A stretch of DNA of 6,253 nt from CAYGZM01 sp964354365 (GCA_964354365.1 CAYGZM010000192.1:1-6253); one strand, 5' to 3'. Shown: positions 1 through 5,329, numbered from the stretch's first letter. Program-made: numbers and translations. Notes: a model not told the origin generated them from the sequence alone.

Positions 1-1864
1 AAATGCTCAACACGTCTTCCACGGTCAGCGGCTCGAAATACAGCTTGTCGGAGGTGTCGTAATCCGTCGAGACGGTCTCTGGATTGCAGTTGACCATTAT
101 GGTTTCCAGACCCTCGTCGCGCAGAGCGAATGCGGCGTGCACGCAGCAATAGTCAAACTCGATGCCCTGGCCGATTCTATTTGGCCCGCCGCCCAGGACC
201 ATCACCTTGCGATTTCGGCTTGTACCGACTTTGTCCGGGGCATTATACGTTGAGAAATAGTAGGCTGCGTCTTCTACGCCGCTGACCGGCACCGGCTCCC
301 ATCCTTCGACGACGCCGAGTCCTTTTCTTTGCTTGCGGATTTTATCTTCGCTGGTTCCGAGAATCTGTGCGAGATAGAGATCGGCGAAGCCATCTTTTTT
401 GGCCTGGGTCAGCAGGTCATCAGGAATTGCCTTGCCTTTGTATTTCAGCAGCTTCTCCTCAAGGGCGACAAGCTCAGCCATCTGCCGGATGAACCATTCT
501 TTGATATAAGTCTTCTCGAACAACTGTTTTGGGGTAGCGCCTTTGCGGACGGCCTCGTACATTATGAACTGGCGTTCGCTTGTCGGGATGGTCAGTCGCT
601 TCATAAGCTCATCGAGCGGGAGTTTGTTGAAGTTTTTGGCGAAGCCCAAGCCGTATCTGCCGTTTTCAAGGGAGCGGATGGCCTTTTGAAATGCCTCTTT
701 GTAGTTCTTCCCGATGCTCATCACTTCGCCGACGGCCCGCATTTGCGTGCCGAGCTTGTCTTCAACGCCTTTGAACTTCTCAAACGCCCAGCGGGCGAAT
801 TTGACGACGACGTAGTCGCCGGACGGCGTGTATTTTTCGAGCGTGCCATCCCGCCAGTACGGGATTTCATCAAGCGTAAGCCCGCCGGCCAGCATCGAAG
901 ACACCATAGCGATGGGGAATCCGGTTGCCTTTGAGGCCAGGGCCGATGAACGAGATGTTCTCGGATTGATTTCGATTGCAACGACGCGTCCGGTCCTGGG
1001 ATCGTGGGCGAATTGTATATTTGTGCCGCCGATGACCTCGATAGCATCGACAATGTCGTAAGAATACTTCTGGAGCTTCTGCTGCAGCTTCTTGTCAATA
1101 GTCAGCATTGGAGCGGTGCAGTATGAATCGCCGGTATGTATGCCCATAGCATCGACGTTTTCGATGAAACAGACGGTTATCTTCTGGCCCTTTGCATCCC
1201 TGACGACCTCCAGCTCGAGCTCTTCCCATCCGAGAACGGATTCTTCCACGAGAATCTGTCCGACGAGACTGGCCGAGAGCCCCCTGGACGCAACGACCCT
1301 CAGCTCGTCAACGTTATAGACCAGCCCTCCGCCTGTTCCGCCCATAGTGTATGCCGGGCGAATCACGACCGGGTAATCAAGCCTCTTGGCGATTTCTTCG
1401 GCCTCTTCGACGGTGTACGCCGGGTCGCTCTTCGGTATGTCAATGCCCAGCTTGTTCATTGTGTTTTTGAACTCGATTCTGTCTTCGCCGCGTTTGATGG
1501 CGTCAATCTGGACGCCGATGACTCTTACGCCGTATTTATCCAGCACGCCTGCCTTTGCCAGCTCCGAAGAAAGATTCAGTCCGCTCTGGCCGCCGAGGTT
1601 CGGCAGAAGTGCGTCCGGGCGCTCCTTTTCAATGATTTTTGTCATCGTCTGAAGATTCAGCGGCTCGATATAAGTCACGTCGGCCATCCCCGGATCTGTC
1701 ATGATTGTGGCAGGGTTTGAATTGACCAATACTATCTTGTAACCCAGCTTGCGCAGGGCCTTGCAAGCCTGTGTGCCGGAGTAGTCAAACTCACACGCTT
1801 GGCCTATGATGATGGGGCCTGAGCCAATAATCATCACTTTCTTGATGTCGTTGCGTCTGGGCAT
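1..1864 (-). CDS. carB: Carbamoyl-phosphate synthase large subunit, N-terminal 621 residues (runs off left edge)
   Basis: The product makes carbamoyl phosphate from bicarbonate, ammonia (passed from the CarA glutaminase) and two ATP, for pyrimidine and arginine synthesis in the cytoplasm. The frame is open from ATG 1864-1862 to the window edge. It opens MPRRNDIKKVMIIGSGP, followed by GQACEFDYSGTQAC at residues 21-34. The ATP-grasp carboxyphosphate domain shows RPAYTMGGTGGG starting at R169, which matches E. coli R169 in number. GGTNIQF gives Q284, and E298 and N300 follow in IEINPRTSRSSALASKATG; these correspond to the E. coli metal ligands Q285, E299 and N301. The oligomerisation region follows, and the second synthetase half starts with GGGPNRIGQG at 558-567. 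The family is about 1,070 residues, so roughly 450 (rest of the carbamoyl-phosphate domain and the allosteric domain) lie outside. GGAG (1873-1876) sits 8 nt before the start. No carA is adjacent, so transcription is probably from its own promoter. Identity is certain on motif order. Confidence 0.98.
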   Translation of the reverse strand, partial: MPRRNDIKKVMIIGSGPIIIGQACEFDYSGTQACKALRKLGYKIVLVNSNPATIMTDPGMADVTYIEPLNLQTMTKIIEKERPDALLPNLGGQSGLNLSSELAKAGVLDKYGVRVIGVQIDAIKRGEDRIEFKNTMNKLGIDIPKSDPAYTVEEAEEIAKRLDYPVVIRPAYTMGGTGGGLVYNVDELRVVASRGLSASLVGQILVEESVLGWEELELEVVRDAKGQKITVCFIENVDAMGIHTGDSYCTAPMLTIDKKLQQKLQKYSYDIVDAIEVIGGTNIQFAHDPRTGRVVAIEINPRTSRSSALASKATGFPIAMVSSMLAGGLTLDEIPYWRDGTLEKYTPSGDYVVVKFARWAFEKFKGVEDKLGTQMRAVGEVMSIGKNYKEAFQKAIRSLENGRYGLGFAKNFNKLPLDELMKRLTIPTSERQFIMYEAVRKGATPKQLFEKTYIKEWFIRQMAELVALEEKLLKYKGKAIPDDLLTQAKKDGFADLYLAQILGTSEDKIRKQRKGLGVVEGWEPVPVSGVEDAAYYFSTYNAPDKVGTSRNRKVMVLGGGPNRIGQGIEFDYCCVHAAFALRDEGLETIMVNCNPETVSTDYDTSDKLYFEPLTVEDVLSI

Positions 1865-1917
1865 AGTGAATTCTCCAGATATATTCTTCGTTCACCCAAG
1901 GCCATAGATTCCGGGCA

Positions 1918-1946
1918 ATTAAACTGCAAGGGCGCTGCGTTGTCAA
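1918..1946 (-). promoter_or_regulatory. Sigma-70-type promoter for carB
   Basis: Read on the minus strand, TTGACA (1946-1941) is a perfect -35 box, followed by a 17-nt spacer (1940-1924) and TTTAAT (1923-1918) as a -10 box with one mismatch to TATAAT. Transcription would begin near 1911, giving a leader of about 47 nt before the carB ATG. I see no clear attenuator or pyrimidine-responsive structure in that short leader. Confidence 0.7.
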
Positions 1947-1966
1947 ATACAAGATTACAATAAGTG

Positions 1967-2042
1967 CCTATCCGAATAACTTGGTCGTCATGAGGCCTCG
2001 GGCTTTGCACCCAGCCGGAATAGACTGGGTTATTGGGATAGG
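1967..2042. repeat. Imperfect inverted repeat between the DENGK gene and carB
   Basis: The arms 1967-1980 and 2029-2042 are complementary at 13 of 14 positions, with one mismatch. The 48-nt interior holds a smaller hairpin (ACCCAG 2009-2014 with CTGGGT 2025-2030) and the palindrome GAGGCCTC (1992-1999). It lies just past the end of the upstream DENGK gene and before the carB promoter. A terminator role is possible, but neither arm is followed by a T-run. A protein-binding site or a remnant element is equally possible. Confidence 0.45.
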
Positions 2043-2072
2043 CTCTAAGGTGCTCAGACTGTATTCTACTGT

Positions 2073-2979
2073 TCACAATCCATTCCTCGCTCCAGAAGAT
2101 ATGATCCGGTGATTCCAAACACCGTGACACCAAAAAGTAAAAACGCCATCACCGCCCCCTTGTGGGGCCGACCAAATCACCTTGCCATCTGCTCCAAATA
2201 GAATCAGAGAAGATTCGGGATAACTAATGACCCTTCCGTCCGCCGTCGTTGTTTGGCCTGTACGCAACTGAGCGCGGGTCTTGCCGTTCTCGTCATACAG
2301 CTCCAGCCCCGCCCCGTCCTTGAGCACGGCCAGCGAGGCACCGGGCTTGCCGTTCTCGTTAGTCAGCACCAGCCCCATGCCTTCCTTGCTCACGCTCAGC
2401 GAGACACCGGTCTTGCCGTTCTCGTCCATCAGCGACAGCGCCGGCCCGTCCTCCTCCACGCCCAGCCAGGCACCGGTCNNNNNNNNNNNNNNNNNNNNNN
2501 NNNNNNNNNNNNNNNNNNNNNNNNNNNNNNNNNNNNNNNNNNNNNNNNNNNNNNNNNNNNNNNNNNNNNNNNNNNNNNTTGCCGTTCTCGTCATTCAGCA
2601 CCAGCCCCGGCCCGTCCTTGTCCACGCTCAGCGAGGCACCGGTCTTGCCGTTCTCGTTAGCCAGCACCAGCATCGACCCGTCCTTGAGCACGCCCAGCCA
2701 GGCACCGGGCTTGCCGTTCTCGTCATTCAGCACCAGCCCCGGCCCGTCCTTGTCCACGCTCAGCGCGGCACGGTTCTTGCCGTTCTCGTCCTCAACGATG
2801 AATCGGTTGGCTCGAATTTCTTTTGCGCCGGACTGTGCCCACGCCGTCTCTCTGGTAAAGGTCTTCGAGATGAACCAGACCCCCAAAGACAGGACTATGT
2901 AGGCCATAAGACAGCGGTTAATCCATCTTATACGCGCCAATTGGCCTTCCATCTTTTCCATTCTTTCGTCAGTTGTCAT
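2073..2979 (-). CDS. Membrane-anchored DENGK tandem-repeat protein (interrupted by an assembly gap)
   Basis: Function is unknown. The start is ATG 2979-2977, with GGGAGG five nt upstream; the frame stays open further upstream but lacks another ribosome site. Residues 1-22 are charged (MTTDERMEKMEGQLARIRW...). Residues 23-38 form one hydrophobic segment, and basic residues before it suggest the N-terminus is inside and the rest outside. After a linker (AKEIRANRFIVE) come 22-residue units from residue 64, each beginning D/N-ENGK and carrying a pattern like LSVDKDGPGLVL. Six units plus a divergent closing unit ending GKVIWSAP are visible. The N-gap falls on a unit boundary inside Lys134; joining the flanks directly restores the frame and gives 268 residues, or 268+22n with n missing units. 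The stop is TGA 2075-2073. The last 29 residues look like readthrough of a lost stop (see findings). It is probably co-transcribed with the two DENGK genes upstream. A structural or surface role is inference. Confidence 0.85.
2281..2842 (-). repeat. 66-bp in-frame tandem repeats encoding DENGK units
   Basis: The anchor TTGCCGTTCTCG (plus-strand reading) recurs at 2281, 2347, 2413, then after the gap at 2579, 2645, 2711 and 2777. Spacing is exactly 66 bp within each side, which equals 22 codons. The units starting at 2579 and 2711 differ at only 3 of 66 positions while the unit between them is more divergent, so a 132-bp higher-order pattern is likely. The repeat sits wholly within the coding sequence. 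Confidence 0.95.
2479..2578. other. Assembly gap (100 N), true length unknown
   Basis: There are exactly 100 N, a common placeholder length. The gap begins precisely where the next repeat anchor is due (2413+66=2479), and sequence resumes precisely with an anchor at 2579. Direct joining restores both the repeat unit and the reading frame, so the missing sequence should be a whole multiple of 66 bp, including zero. As drawn, 100 bp would break the frame. Confidence 0.97.
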
Positions 2980-3007
2980 AATCGCCTCCCTTTTGTCTTG
3001 GATGTTT
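2777..3007 (-). repeat. 5' anchor module, copy A (gene start, membrane segment, first DENGK)
   Basis: This stretch matches 3828-4058 without gaps at 215 of 231 positions (93%) by hand count. It covers the ribosome site and a few bases upstream, the charged N-terminus, the membrane segment, the linker and the first DENGK motif. Similarity drops on either side. This is a segmental duplication or gene conversion of the anchor-encoding part alone. Confidence 0.93.
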
Positions 3008-3031
3008 ATTTTCCAGAACCACGCCCGCCCC

Positions 3032-3340
3032 TTATGGGGCACGCCAAATCACCTCGCCGTTCTCGTTGACCAGGAGCAACCCCGACCCGTTCGCGTCCAC
3101 AACCAAAGTGACGCGCAACTTGTCGTTCTCGTCCCTCAACGACAGCCCCGGCACGTCCTTGATCACGCCCAGCACGGCACGGCCCTTGCCGTTCTCGTCA
3201 AACAGCCTCAGCATCGCCCCGTCCTTCTTCACCGCCAGCCCTGCACTCCACTCCGCCACAAATTTCTTCACGCCGAGTCCCGCCTGGCCCGCACCAGCCC
3301 CGAAGCCCACGCCGCCTGCATGCAGTTCCTCGAAGCGCAC
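3032..3340 (-). CDS. Truncated DENGK-repeat paralogue without membrane anchor (possible pseudogene)
   Basis: The frame runs from GTG 3340-3338 to TAA 3034-3032, 102 residues, with an in-frame TAG two codons before the GTG. From about residue 32 it is clearly family sequence: WSAGLAVKKDGAMLRLF, then DENGK, DENDK and NENGE units, ending GEVIWRAP like its relatives. Residues 1-30 (rich in Gly and Ala) match neither the anchor nor the repeat, and no hydrophobic segment is present. The GTG has only a poorly placed GAGGG upstream. It lies 52 nt before the next DENGK gene and about 175 nt after the previous one, so it may simply be carried in their transcript. The likeliest reading is a 5'-truncated copy whose front was replaced by unrelated DNA. 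Expression as a soluble protein cannot be excluded. Confidence 0.6.
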   Translation of the reverse strand: MRFEELHAGGVGFGAGAGQAGLGVKKFVAEWSAGLAVKKDGAMLRLFDENGKGRAVLGVIKDVPGLSLRDENDKLRVTLVVDANGSGLLLVNENGEVIWRAP

Positions 3341-3388
3341 GGCCTAACCACCCTCTGCCCACCCCCCAACTCTGCAGGTAGCATTTAA
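3272..3388 (+). pseudogene. Possible 3' scrap of a plus-strand gene
   Basis: Where the truncated DENGK copy loses family similarity, the opposite strand carries 38 codons ending at TAA 3386-3388, reading AESRLARTSPEAHAACMQFL and onward. The codons are heavily C-ending with several CTA/CTC leucines, a style also seen in the plus-strand gene at the right edge. No start lies within the fragment, and the frame upstream runs antisense into DENGK sequence. I suggest the tail of another gene inserted here by rearrangement; chance openness in GC-rich DNA is the alternative. Confidence 0.25.
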
Positions 3389-3514
3389 CCCACATTCCCA
3401 ACCTCTTTTCTCCTCGACACTCCGAAGCCCCCGGCAACTCCGACACAATCTACCCACAATACTTTCCGAGAGCTCCTGCAGGAGACCCGCCAGCACCTCG
3501 CCCCTTCGACAGGC
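3341..3514. other. Intergenic stretch between two DENGK genes
   Basis: No complete gene is supported in these 174 bases. The stretch contains the end of the possible plus-strand scrap, a 12-bp perfect palindrome CTCCTGCAGGAG (3473-3484) and the left part of the short motif at 3502-3520. The plus strand is C-rich. I found no remnant of the DENGK membrane anchor here, so the front of the truncated gene at 3032-3340 is missing rather than displaced. Confidence 0.6.
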
Positions 3515-3520
3515 TCAGGG
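3502..3520. repeat. Short motif resembling a dispersed repeat, over a stop codon
   Basis: CCCTTCGACAGGCTCAGGG resembles a short imperfectly palindromic motif that I recall scattered through many environmental bacterial genomes, often at gene ends. Only one copy is in this window, so dispersal cannot be shown here. On the minus strand it reads CCC TGA at the start and supplies the final proline codon and TGA stop (3517-3515) of the DENGK gene beside it. Confidence 0.4.
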
Positions 3521-4030
3521 CCTCCACGCCTCCCACCCAGTTTCTGGAGTCAACGGAAGCAACCTCCCATTCTCGTCATAGACAGCCAACCCGAAACCTA
3601 GCTTATCCTCTCCGAGCATAATACGAATCCGAGCCCTCTCGTCATAGTACCTGAATCCCAACTTTCCCCTGCTTATTCCCAGTTCGACACGCACTTTGCC
3701 GTTCTCGTCAAGCAGCGCCAGCATCGGCCCTTCTTTGTCCACCACCAGCGCGGCACGGCGCTTGCCGTTCTCATCCCACAGCGACACCATCGGCTCATCC
3801 TTGCCAACCGCCAGGGTGATACGGGGCTTGCCGTTCTCGTCCTCAACGATGAATAGATTGGCTCGAATTTCTTTTGCGCCGGACTGTGTCCACGCCGTCT
3901 CTCTGGTAAAGGTCTTCGAGATGAACCAGACCCCCAAACCCAGCACTATGCAGCCTATAAGACAGCGGTTAACCCATCTTACACGGGCCAATTGCCCTTC
4001 CATCTTTTCCATTCTTTCGTCAGTTGACAT
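3515..4030 (-). CDS. Membrane-anchored DENGK-repeat protein, intact copy
   Basis: Function is unknown. The 171-residue frame starts at ATG 4030-4028 with GGGAGG five nt upstream and ends at TGA 3517-3515. Residues 1-22 are polar and basic (MSTDERMEKMEGQLARVRW...), residues 23-38 (CLIGCIVLGLGVWFIS) are one membrane helix, and residues 39-63 form the linker with AKEIRANLFIVE. From residue 64 about five diverged 22-residue units follow: DENGKPR, DENGKRR, DENGKVR, a degenerate DERARIR, then DENGRLL. The end is a distinct tail, ETGWEAWRP. The repeats are shorter and much more diverged than in the gene at 2073-2979, although the anchor modules are nearly identical. It is first in the minus-strand cluster behind a plausible promoter. 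The topology suggests repeats outside the cytoplasmic membrane. It could be a cell-surface or scaffold protein, but nothing in the sequence shows its role. Confidence 0.88.
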   Translation of the reverse strand: MSTDERMEKMEGQLARVRWVNRCLIGCIVLGLGVWFISKTFTRETAWTQSGAKEIRANLFIVEDENGKPRITLAVGKDEPMVSLWDENGKRRAALVVDKEGPMLALLDENGKVRVELGISRGKLGFRYYDERARIRIMLGEDKLGFGLAVYDENGRLLPLTPETGWEAWRP

Positions 4031-4058
4031 AATCGCCTCCCTTTTGTTTTGGGTGTTT
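3828..4058 (-). repeat. 5' anchor module, copy B
   Basis: This is the partner of the copy at 2777-3007: 231 bp, gap-free, 16 differences. It includes the ribosome site, start codon, membrane segment, linker and first DENGK. The copies lie 1,051 bp apart in direct orientation, so recombination between them could delete or duplicate the intervening truncated paralogue. Confidence 0.93.
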
Positions 4059-4096
4059 CCCGTCAAAAACCAGTGGGTCTCCCGGGCTTCCCCCTG

Positions 4097-4124
4097 ATTG
4101 TAGTCGATATATCACTGAATGCAA
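4097..4124 (-). promoter_or_regulatory. Putative promoter of the DENGK cluster
   Basis: On the minus strand TTGCAT (4124-4119) and TACAAT (4102-4097) are separated by 16 nt. Each box is a partial match to the sigma-70 consensus. The leader to the ATG at 4030 would be about 60 nt. No equally good pair was seen before the two downstream DENGK genes, which fits one shared transcript. Confidence 0.4.
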
Positions 4125-4249
4125 GCCAAGAATCGCCTCTAACGGGGTGGTTCAGGGCGGTAGAAGCATAAGCTGAATTTGTGCTTGGAGCCGAGGCCGA
4201 CGGTTGTTAGGATGGTCGGGAAAAACAAATACAATGTAAAGGACGCAAA

Positions 4250-4444
4250 ATGCCAGTATTTATAGATGCCACAAAAGCAAAAAGTGCAACTCCAATGGTC
4301 TTGGATGAAATGGAAATGCACGAAACGATTGATTTAGGTCGTGTTCATATCTTGAGGGTGGGGGGGGGCTGGATTTATTACAGCTTTGAGAATGCTAAAG
4401 TCGTCTCGGCAGTTTTTGTGCCTCAAACACGCTCTGACGGTTGA
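4250..4444 (+). CDS. Small uncharacterised protein with an RVxGGWIY-type motif
   Basis: This is a 64-residue protein of unknown function. ATG 4250-4252 is preceded by AAAGGA about six nt upstream, which supports this start; the stop is TGA 4442-4444. It opens MPVFIDATKAKSATPMVLDE, and its core is HILRVGGGWIYYSFENAK followed by AVFVPQ. I recall many short bacterial hypothetical proteins with a similar 'RVPGGWIY ... FVP' core, so it is probably a compact beta-rich protein of that uncharacterised group. It has no signal peptide or membrane segment. The three glycines come from a run of nine G (4360-4368); relatives I recall have proline at the first of them, so an assembly error or slippage there should be kept in mind. 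It is convergent with the minus-strand gene at 4502-4951. Confidence 0.65.
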   Translation: MPVFIDATKAKSATPMVLDEMEMHETIDLGRVHILRVGGGWIYYSFENAKVVSAVFVPQTRSDG

Positions 4445-4448
4445 TTAT

Positions 4449-4492
4449 AGCTTTTTTCCCTTCTCAACATCACCACACCAAGCCCGAGCACC
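4449..4492 (-). pseudogene. PEP-CTERM-like tail remnant 1
   Basis: On the minus strand this reads VLGLGVVMLRREK, the hydrophobic-plus-basic end typical of PEP-CTERM sorting tails, but without the preceding PEP motif and without a stop directly after it. The core 4461-4486 matches 4967-4992 at 23 of 26 bases. It lies just past the stop of the gene at 4502-4951. It looks like a degraded duplicate of the tail on the other side of that gene. Confidence 0.4.
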
Positions 4493-4501
4493 TCAGACGT
4501 C

Positions 4502-4951
4502 TTATTCTTTGCTAAAATCGTCTGGCAACTTTTCATAAAAGACCTGCAATACCGCTTTTATATCGTTCGCAATTCTAATGTAAGGCCATTGTTTTTTTTC
4601 TCGTAAGCGAGAATAGGTGAGATGAGCAAGCTGTTTATGTGCATCTTTTACTGCCTCTTCGAGCAACTTGGTTTTGAGAGGCCGGATACTTTTCCAAGGG
4701 CTGTCACGTGTGAAGTATCGGCTTGCTCTAACATTGTCTTTATATGGTTCATCCTTGTAGAGAAATTCGATAAGTATTCTGGTGTGGATGAGAAACGATT
4801 CTAATAACGCATTATGAATCACGCCCTTGCCTTGATTGTCGGTAGCAAGAATATTCGCCAAAGACCACAGCATCCAGACTTCATACTTAAGGCGTTCCAG
4901 TGCATCTTTTAATTCTTCTAAGGTTCTTTTTTCTGTCTTCGCTTTACTCAT
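4502..4951 (-). CDS. Uncharacterised helical protein, 149 residues
   Basis: Function is not recognised. The frame runs from ATG 4951-4949 to TAA 4504-4502. The sequence looks all-helical: a charged N-terminal helix (about residues 5-24), a Trp-rich stretch VWMLWSLANIL (25-35), then NALLESFLIHTRILIEFLY (47-65) and HKQLAHLTYSR (105-115). I recall hypothetical proteins from varied bacteria with similar 'ALLESFLxHxRxLIEFL' and 'LAHLTYxR' segments. The fold suggests a HEPN-like bundle, but the RxxxxH nuclease motif of HEPN toxins is absent, so no activity is claimed. There is no signal peptide or membrane helix. No strong ribosome site precedes the ATG; the stop of a short PEP-CTERM-like tail ends four nt upstream, so coupling is possible. 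AT-rich codon use separates it from the GC-rich DENGK and carB genes and suggests acquisition. Confidence 0.8.
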   Translation of the reverse strand: MSKAKTEKRTLEELKDALERLKYEVWMLWSLANILATDNQGKGVIHNALLESFLIHTRILIEFLYKDEPYKDNVRASRYFTRDSPWKSIRPLKTKLLEEAVKDAHKQLAHLTYSRLREKKQWPYIRIANDIKAVLQVFYEKLPDDFSKE

Positions 4952-4955
4952 TTTA

Positions 4956-5033
4956 TTAGCGTTTTCTTCTCAACATCACCGCACCAAGGCCAAAAAACAG
5001 AAGCGTAGCCGGTTGCATCAGATTCAAAATGCC
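4956..5033 (-). pseudogene. PEP-CTERM-like tail remnant 2
   Basis: On the minus strand 25 codons read GILNLMQPATLLFFGLGAVM then LRRKR and TAA (4958-4956). PEP-CTERM proteins end in PEPATL, a hydrophobic helix and a basic tip; here the motif is QPATL, the helix is LLFFGLGAVM and the tip is LRRKR. An in-frame TAA (5036-5034) sits directly upstream, so no protein body is attached. It is the orphan end of a sorted exported protein, its body deleted or mutated. Confidence 0.5.
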
Positions 5034-5071
5034 TTATCCGCCTTTGTTTCCACCTACTTATGACTGGTATT

Positions 5072-5329
5072 CTACCGTTTCTCTATGGCGGAAATCTTAA
5101 ATTTGCTATTCGTCGCTGCAAGCAAACAATGAGCAATAGCAACTGCTTCACTACTACTTAACGTTAACTCCATTCTAAACTCTTTCTCTTGCGAAGAAGA
5201 AACTGTCAAATAAAGTAAGTCTGGCAAACGCTCGTTTGCTTCGAGCTTTAGCCCATCAGTGATTGAATTAGGACCATACTTTCTACCATCTGAGTGTATA
5301 AATGTGTATTCCATTCCATTTGACTCCAT
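5072..5329 (-). CDS. Small uncharacterised protein, 85 residues
   Basis: I do not recognise this gene. From ATG 5329-5327 to TAG 5074-5072 it encodes 85 residues: MESNGMEYTFIHSDGRKYGP at the start, then LPDLLYLTVSSSQEKEFRME, then LTLSSSEAVAIAHCLLAATN and a basic end ISAIEKR. Alternating hydrophobic residues suggest beta strands followed by one helix (about residues 58-72). There is no signal peptide or membrane segment. No clear ribosome site precedes this ATG. The frame stays open upstream to a TTG at 5404, which would add 25 mostly charged residues; a TTG followed by GGAG inside that stretch is another candidate. I prefer the ATG because the upstream part is low-complexity and basic. It is AT-rich like its neighbour at 4502-4951 and on the same strand, with the PEP-CTERM-like scrap between them. 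Confidence 0.6.
   Translation of the reverse strand: MESNGMEYTFIHSDGRKYGPNSITDGLKLEANERLPDLLYLTVSSSQEKEFRMELTLSSSEAVAIAHCLLAATNSKFKISAIEKR

Noticed and set aside
329..1720. Several open frames on the plus strand and other minus frames across carB
   Set aside because: They are antisense or out of frame to an unmistakable carB and reflect its codon bias.
1834..2133. 99-codon minus-strand frame (TTG start) between the long DENGK gene and carB
   Set aside because: It overlaps the end of one gene and the first 31 bases of carB in another frame, spans the carB promoter, and has no ribosome site. I treat it as chance openness.
2281..2842. CRISPR array
   Set aside because: The regular 66-bp spacing comes from in-frame protein repeats; there are no distinct repeat and spacer blocks.
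2253..3388. Long plus-strand frames with Pro/Ser/Val-rich repeats
   Set aside because: They are mirror images of the DENGK repeats on the minus strand; the periodic composition keeps all frames open. Only the last 38 codons to 3388 are kept, as a weak possible gene scrap.
3198..3446. Second minus-strand frame over the truncated DENGK copy
   Set aside because: It is out of frame with the DENGK units and is Gly/Arg/Cys-rich low-complexity sequence with no family resemblance.
4139..4321. 60-codon minus-strand frame opposite the start of the 64-residue gene
   Set aside because: It is antisense to a gene with a good ribosome site and has no start signal of its own.
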